A model generated the notes under the pieces. That model was not told the DNA's origin. It saw only the letters and a list, made by a program, of their open reading frames with translations, and did no database searches. From contig DDWE01000052.1 in assembly GCA_002345625.1 (NCBI GenBank), positions 1 through 10,430 of the forward strand: a DNA stretch of 10,430 nt. Direction: 5' to 3'. Made by a program: the position numbers and the translations under genes. How positions within the stretch are numbered: position 1 is the first letter of the stretch; each line of letters opens with the position of its first letter. This DNA comes from Desulfuromonadaceae bacterium UBA2294. Its GTDB lineage: Bacteria > Desulfobacterota > Desulfuromonadia > Desulfuromonadales > UBA2294. Of the stretch, positions 6,407 through 10,430 are shown in pieces.

Positions 6407-8071
6407 GTGCGATTAATATTCGGGGAGGACGGTACCTTTCAGAACTTTTTTCGGGGAAAGGATGAGCACAAAGCCCTTATCCAGTCCGGGATAATCGTGG
6501 TCCTGTTCCTGGTCTTGTACTGGTTGTCACCGGCCAGTTCGTGGGAGACCAATGATGATGTCTATTACAATCTGGTGGTGTCCGGTAAACTCCTGACCAG
6601 TGCTCCTGATGCCCATATTGTGGTCGTGAATTACTGTTTATCCAGTCTTTTTGTTCTGCTTTATACCTTCCTGCCCAATCTCCCGTGGTATGGCTTGTTT
6701 CATGTCACATCCCTTCTTTTTTCGGTCTTTTTTCTGAATTATTGTTACGGTCTCGCACGCCAGAACGAGAAGTTTTGCGTGCGGGTTGTCGTCTCTTTAC
6801 TGACGGTGTTGCCGTTTCTGGTCTATCTGCAATTCACCAAGACCGCACTCATGCTTGGTGTCGCCGGTCTCTTGGGCCTATATCTGCTGAATGAAGCGAG
6901 CTCTCTTTCATGCAGGCACTCCCTGATTCTGCATATCTCAGCGCTGTTGCTGATTGTCTTGTCGTTTTCGTTGCGCAAAGAGAGTTTTTTCCTGGCGGTT
7001 ATTCTCTGCGGAGCGTTTCTGGCGCAGGCATTGCTACAACGAAAGCGTGCGTTGATCACCACGACGGTGGCCGCCTCGATACTGATTACGCTCTTTGCTT
7101 TGGTGCATATGCAGAACTATGGCGCCGAGTGGCAGGACTTTAATCGCCTGGGTCGACTGAGTAACGCGATCCTGAATTACGGGCACTATGGTTTTTCTGA
7201 GAATCGGGACGTTTACCAGCAGGTCGGTTGGAGTTGGAACGATTATAACCTGTTCAGGAGTTGGGGTTACTCGGACCCGAACGTTTTCAGCCCTGACGAC
7301 AGTGAGTATATTTTTGAGAATGCCAGGGTGAAATCCGGACCAAGGCCATTCTTTGCTTCTCTGCGCGCGGCCACGGCGTTCCCTGCGACAAATTATCTGT
7401 TAACGCTGGCCATACTCGCCGTGTTGATGGTGATCATCTACAGGCGAAACCTGATTTTTCTCTTTCTCGGTGTATTGCTCCCCCTGTTGGTCTGTGCCGT
7501 CTTCCTGACCTGGGAGGGGCGTTTCCCGACCCGAGTCAGCACCGCTATGGCCTGCGCTTCCCTTTGGGTTGTACTGGTGCAGAGCGGCACAATACGGAGT
7601 CAGGCGCTGGTCCTGGCAGCTTCAGTTCTTGCCTTGACGGTTGCGGCGGTCCCCGTATATGGTCAGGCCAAGGATCTTTCAGAGATCGCCCGGTACCGTC
7701 AAAACCAGAATATCGAGCTATGGCAACTTGGGGCTCAGGCGGCGCAGCGCCCCTTTATTCTGGTGGTTATGGGAGCGTCATTCCCCTACGAAGGGATCCT
7801 GCCATTTTCTCCAATTGATGACCTTTCCGGCATCAGGATCGTCTGGTTGTGCGGGATGAATCAGACCCCGGTACAGAAAAAACAGTTGGCAGATCTCGGA
7901 ATTGACGATCTGTTCTCTGATCTGACCAGCAAGCGGGATATGTATATTGCTCTTGCTCCGGTTGAGGTTGGTATCGTTCGACAATATATATTGGAGCATT
8001 ACCAACAGGCTGTTAATCTGTTGCCGATTTATTCCCGTTCAACCATGCGTTTGTACCGGGTGGTGAACTGA
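6407..8071 (+). CDS. Multi-spanning membrane protein, GT-C-like, probable sugar transferase
   Basis: The start is GTG 6407: AAGGA at 6395-6399 sits seven bases before it, and it begins four bases after the preceding stop. The 554-residue protein has a short cytoplasmic N-terminus, about ten or more hydrophobic segments between residues 27 and 415, and a soluble C-terminal domain (about 421-554). The first external loop reads ETNDDVYYN with N49-D50-D51, followed by SGKL and, further on, LPNLPWYGL. An acidic pair in the first loop is the hallmark of GT-C glycosyltransferases that use polyprenyl-linked donors. I do not recognise a named family. As the last gene of a four-gene coupled unit it is the natural candidate to accept the flipped sugar and place it on a periplasmic acceptor such as LPS or a surface polymer. 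A polymerase or simple membrane protein of other function is not excluded. Confidence 0.7.
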   Translation: MRLIFGEDGTFQNFFRGKDEHKALIQSGIIVVLFLVLYWLSPASSWETNDDVYYNLVVSGKLLTSAPDAHIVVVNYCLSSLFVLLYTFLPNLPWYGLFHVTSLLFSVFFLNYCYGLARQNEKFCVRVVVSLLTVLPFLVYLQFTKTALMLGVAGLLGLYLLNEASSLSCRHSLILHISALLLIVLSFSLRKESFFLAVILCGAFLAQALLQRKRALITTTVAASILITLFALVHMQNYGAEWQDFNRLGRLSNAILNYGHYGFSENRDVYQQVGWSWNDYNLFRSWGYSDPNVFSPDDSEYIFENARVKSGPRPFFASLRAATAFPATNYLLTLAILAVLMVIIYRRNLIFLFLGVLLPLLVCAVFLTWEGRFPTRVSTAMACASLWVVLVQSGTIRSQALVLAASVLALTVAAVPVYGQAKDLSEIARYRQNQNIELWQLGAQAAQRPFILVVMGASFPYEGILPFSPIDDLSGIRIVWLCGMNQTPVQKKQLADLGIDDLFSDLTSKRDMYIALAPVEVGIVRQYILEHYQQAVNLLPIYSRSTMRLYRVVN

Positions 8072-8095
8072 TTTTTTGAACAGGAAGAGGTTGAT

Positions 8096-8869
8096 ATGAA
8101 GGTGGTTATTCTTGCGGGTGGTTTCGGGACAAGGATTAGCGAAGAATCTCACCTGAAACCGAAGCCCATGATCGAAATCGGTGAAAAACCGATTCTCTGG
8201 CACATTATGAAGATTTATTCCCAGTACGGGTTTAACGATTTTGTGATTTGTCTGGGCTACAAAGGGTTTTGCGTCAAAGAATATTTCGCGCACTACTTTT
8301 TACATGAATCGGATGTCACCTTCGATTTTCGTAACGACAACCTGCGTGTGGTGCATCAACACTCTGCCGAGCCCTGGCGGGTCACTCTTGTCGATACCGG
8401 TCGAGATACCATGACCGGTGGCCGCGTCCGGCGTATTCAGCAATACACCGAGAACCAGCCCTTTATGTTGACCTACGGCGATGGTGTCGGTGATGTCAAC
8501 ATTGCCGAGCTGGTCAAATTTCATAAAAGTCACGGGAAGAAGGCGACCCTTACGGCAACGCAACCAAGCGGTCGTTTCGGAAGTCTGGGGCTTGAGGGTG
8601 GTGATAGGGTGATCGGGTTTCAAGAGAAGCCCAAAGGTGATGGCAATTGGGTGAATGCGGGTTTTTTTGTCATGGAGCCCGAGGTGTTTTCCTACCTTAA
8701 GGATGACGCAACCGTCCTTGAACGCTATCCGCTGGAGACATTAGCGAAGGAACGGGAGCTGGTGGCTTATAAACATGATCGCTTCTGGCAACCGATGGAC
8801 ACCTTGCGGGATAAATCGTACCTCGAAGAACTCTGGGCTTCCGGCGAAGCGCCCTGGAAAGTCTGGTAG
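8096..8869 (+). CDS. rfbF: Glucose-1-phosphate cytidylyltransferase
   Basis: This enzyme makes CDP-glucose from CTP and glucose 1-phosphate, the entry step to CDP-deoxysugars. The 257 residues equal the family's usual length. Visible motifs are the nucleotide-binding loop LAGGFGTR (6-13), the sugar-nucleotidyltransferase signature LKPKPMIEIG (20-29) with catalytic Lys23, YGDGVGD (127-133) with metal ligand Asp129, and FWQPMDTLRD with the second metal Asp235. The FGTRISEE and WHIMKIYSQYG blocks distinguish it from glucose-1-phosphate thymidylyl- and uridylyltransferases. The start ATG follows AGGAAGAGG at about 8081-8089. It sits 24 bp after the membrane protein gene and 5 bp before its pathway partner. 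Cytoplasmic. Confidence 0.95.
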   Translation: MKVVILAGGFGTRISEESHLKPKPMIEIGEKPILWHIMKIYSQYGFNDFVICLGYKGFCVKEYFAHYFLHESDVTFDFRNDNLRVVHQHSAEPWRVTLVDTGRDTMTGGRVRRIQQYTENQPFMLTYGDGVGDVNIAELVKFHKSHGKKATLTATQPSGRFGSLGLEGGDRVIGFQEKPKGDGNWVNAGFFVMEPEVFSYLKDDATVLERYPLETLAKERELVAYKHDRFWQPMDTLRDKSYLEELWASGEAPWKVW

Positions 8870-8874
8870 ATCAA

Positions 8875-9939
8875 ATGGATAATTGGCATTTCTGGCGTGG
8901 GAAGAAGGTTCTTGTAACCGGGCATACCGGTTTCAAGGGGGCGTGGCTCTCCCTCTGGCTGCATAGTCTTGGCGCCGATGTGACCGGCTTCGCCCTTGCG
9001 CCACCAACCGATCCGAGTCTTTTCGTGCTGGCCAGGCTGGATGAACTGATCACATCCGTTCATGGCGATGTCCGCGATCTTTCCGTGCTTCAGACCGCGA
9101 TGAACGCTGCGCAGCCGGAGATTGTTTTTCATCTTGCGGCCCAGTCACTGGTTCGCGAATCGTATCAAAGTCCGGTTGAAACTTATGCAACCAATGTCAT
9201 GGGTACGGTTCATTTACTGGAGGCTGTCCGCGTCTGCTCGAGTATCAAGGCGGTGGTCAATGTCACCACCGACAAGTGCTATGAAAATCGCGAATGGCAC
9301 TGGGGGTACCGCGAACATGAGCCATTAGGCGGGCATGATCCTTATTCCAGTAGTAAGGGGTGCTCTGAGCTGGTGACCGCGGCCTATCGGCAATCCTTCC
9401 TGTCCGGGCAAGGAACTGCGGTGGCCAGCGCCAGAGCCGGGAATGTCATCGGTGGTGGAGACTGGGCGACCGATCGCCTCATCCCTGATTTTCTGCGCGC
9501 TATCGATGCCGGAGAAGTCTTGAACATTCGGTCACCGCAGGCCATAAGGCCCTGGCAACATGTGCTTGAGCCGTTGAGCGGATATTTGATGCTTGCCGAG
9601 CGCCTGTTCCGTGATGGCGGGGAATTTGCCGAGGCCTGGAACTTCGGGCCAGTCGATGATGATGCCAAAACAGTTGCCTGGATCCTGGAGGCATTGAAAA
9701 AAAAGCGCCCTGCAGTTTCGTGGCAATGTTCCGCTCAACCACAGCCTCATGAAGCCGGTTACCTCAAGCTTGATAGCAGCAAATCCCGGAAACGGCTTGG
9801 CTGGTCGACTCATTGGTCCCTTGAGACAGCCCTTGGTAAAATACTGGACTGGCACGAAGAGTGGCGTAAAGGTGCTGATGTCAGAGCTGTGACACTGCAG
9901 CAGATCAACACCTATCAGCAGCTCACGACAAAGGATTGA
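8875..9939 (+). CDS. rfbG: CDP-glucose 4,6-dehydratase
   Basis: A 354-residue short-chain dehydrogenase/reductase enzyme that converts CDP-glucose to CDP-4-keto-6-deoxyglucose with bound NAD+. The Rossmann glycine motif is G16-H-T-G19-F-K-G22. The catalytic set is complete: T132-D133-K134 (in NVTTDKCYEN, the dehydratase acid/base segment) and Y157-S-S-S-K161. The block RAGNVIGGGDWATDRLIPD and the IRPWQHVLEPLSGY segment are typical of RfbG and set it apart from dTDP-glucose 4,6-dehydratase. The preceding gene supplies its substrate. The next gene begins two bases after its stop, and AAGGA at its 3' end serves that next gene, so the genes are coupled. Confidence 0.95.
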   Translation: MDNWHFWRGKKVLVTGHTGFKGAWLSLWLHSLGADVTGFALAPPTDPSLFVLARLDELITSVHGDVRDLSVLQTAMNAAQPEIVFHLAAQSLVRESYQSPVETYATNVMGTVHLLEAVRVCSSIKAVVNVTTDKCYENREWHWGYREHEPLGGHDPYSSSKGCSELVTAAYRQSFLSGQGTAVASARAGNVIGGGDWATDRLIPDFLRAIDAGEVLNIRSPQAIRPWQHVLEPLSGYLMLAERLFRDGGEFAEAWNFGPVDDDAKTVAWILEALKKKRPAVSWQCSAQPQPHEAGYLKLDSSKSRKRLGWSTHWSLETALGKILDWHEEWRKGADVRAVTLQQINTYQQLTTKD

Positions 9940-9941
9940 AC

Positions 9942-10430
9942 GTGTCTCGTTTTGATTTTAAGGCGACCATGCTGCCGGGGCTTACCCTGATACAGCGGAA
10001 AAAGATGGAAGACCAACGCGGGTTTTTTTCCCGATTTTATTGTTTCGAAGAGTTTACGGCGCTCGGGGTGCACACACCCGTTGTCCAGATCAATCATACC
10101 CTGACCCTTCAGGCCGGTGCCGTGCGGGGGTTACATTACCAGCGAGCCCCCTTTGCTGAAGTTAAAATTGTCAGTTGCCTCAAGGGGGAGGTTTATGATG
10201 TTGCGGTCGATCTCAGGCGGGATTCGGAAACCTTTTTGCGCTGGCATGGTGAGATCCTGTCCGCCGAGAATGCCAGAAGCCTTTTGATCCCGGAAGGGTT
10301 TGCGCACGGTTTTCAGGCACTGACCACCGATTGCGAATTACTCTATCTGCATTCTGCCCCGTATCATCCGCCATCCGAAGGTGCCCTGAATGTGCTGGAC
10401 CCGTCGCTGTCAATCGACTGGCCCTTACCG
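9942..10430 (+). CDS. RmlC-type nucleotide-sugar 3,5-epimerase (3' end outside window)
   Basis: An open frame of 163 codons runs off the right edge without a stop. GTG 9942 is preceded by AAGGA at 9931-9935 with a six-base spacer, two bases after the rfbG stop. It is a cupin of the dTDP-4-dehydrorhamnose 3,5-epimerase family: DQRGFFSRFY (24-33), VRGLHYQ with His65, Lys75, GEVYDVAVDLR (82-92), IPEGFAHGF (116-124), Tyr135, Tyr141 and DPSLSIDWPL (153-162). His65, Lys75, Tyr135 and Tyr141 correspond to the catalytic and substrate residues of RmlC, so the enzyme should be active. RmlC proteins are about 180-185 residues, so only the last 20 or so are missing. Its position behind rfbF-rfbG suggests that the true substrate is CDP-4-keto-6-deoxyglucose instead of the dTDP form, but this is inferred from context. 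Confidence 0.88.
   Translation, partial: MSRFDFKATMLPGLTLIQRKKMEDQRGFFSRFYCFEEFTALGVHTPVVQINHTLTLQAGAVRGLHYQRAPFAEVKIVSCLKGEVYDVAVDLRRDSETFLRWHGEILSAENARSLLIPEGFAHGFQALTTDCELLYLHSAPYHPPSEGALNVLDPSLSIDWPLP

Overview
The window looks like chromosomal DNA of a Gram-negative bacterium. The surface-polysaccharide gene content and the general look of the proteins would fit the Desulfuromonadales/Geobacter group, but I cannot prove taxonomy from this window. All genes are on the + strand, coding density is high, and both ends cut through genes.

Left part (1-2481): the C-terminal end of a MoxR-type AAA+ ATPase, then a two-domain protein (degenerate metallopeptidase-like domain plus VWA-like domain) of the kind that partners MoxR ATPases, then a small protein I do not recognise. 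This block reads GC-rich.

Middle part (2571-8071): a membrane-glycosylation block of visibly lower GC. It opens with a large membrane protein resembling the TMTC/GT-C class with a TPR-like tail, followed by a 178-bp gap. Then come four tightly packed genes: a DPM1/GtrB/ArnC-like family 2 glycosyltransferase with two C-terminal membrane helices, a GNAT acyltransferase resembling WecD, an ArnE/EmrE-like four-helix membrane protein, and a second multi-spanning GT-C-like protein with an N-terminal Asn-Asp-Asp motif. The last four have the parts of a lipid-linked sugar relay: make polyprenyl-phosphate-sugar, modify it, flip it, and transfer it outside the membrane. The GNAT in the middle is the unusual part.

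Right part (8096-10430): glucose-1-phosphate cytidylyltransferase (rfbF), CDP-glucose 4,6-dehydratase (rfbG) and the start of an RmlC-type sugar 3,5-epimerase cut by the window end. These make CDP-4-keto-6-deoxyglucose and probably epimerise it, supplying a deoxysugar for O-antigen or another surface glycan. The final sugar cannot be read because the later genes lie outside the window.

From about 4384 to the right end the genes are separated by 24 nt at most and some overlap, so they probably form one operon. No RNA genes, insertion sequences, CRISPR arrays or convincing terminators were seen, and there is no gene-free stretch over 300 bases.
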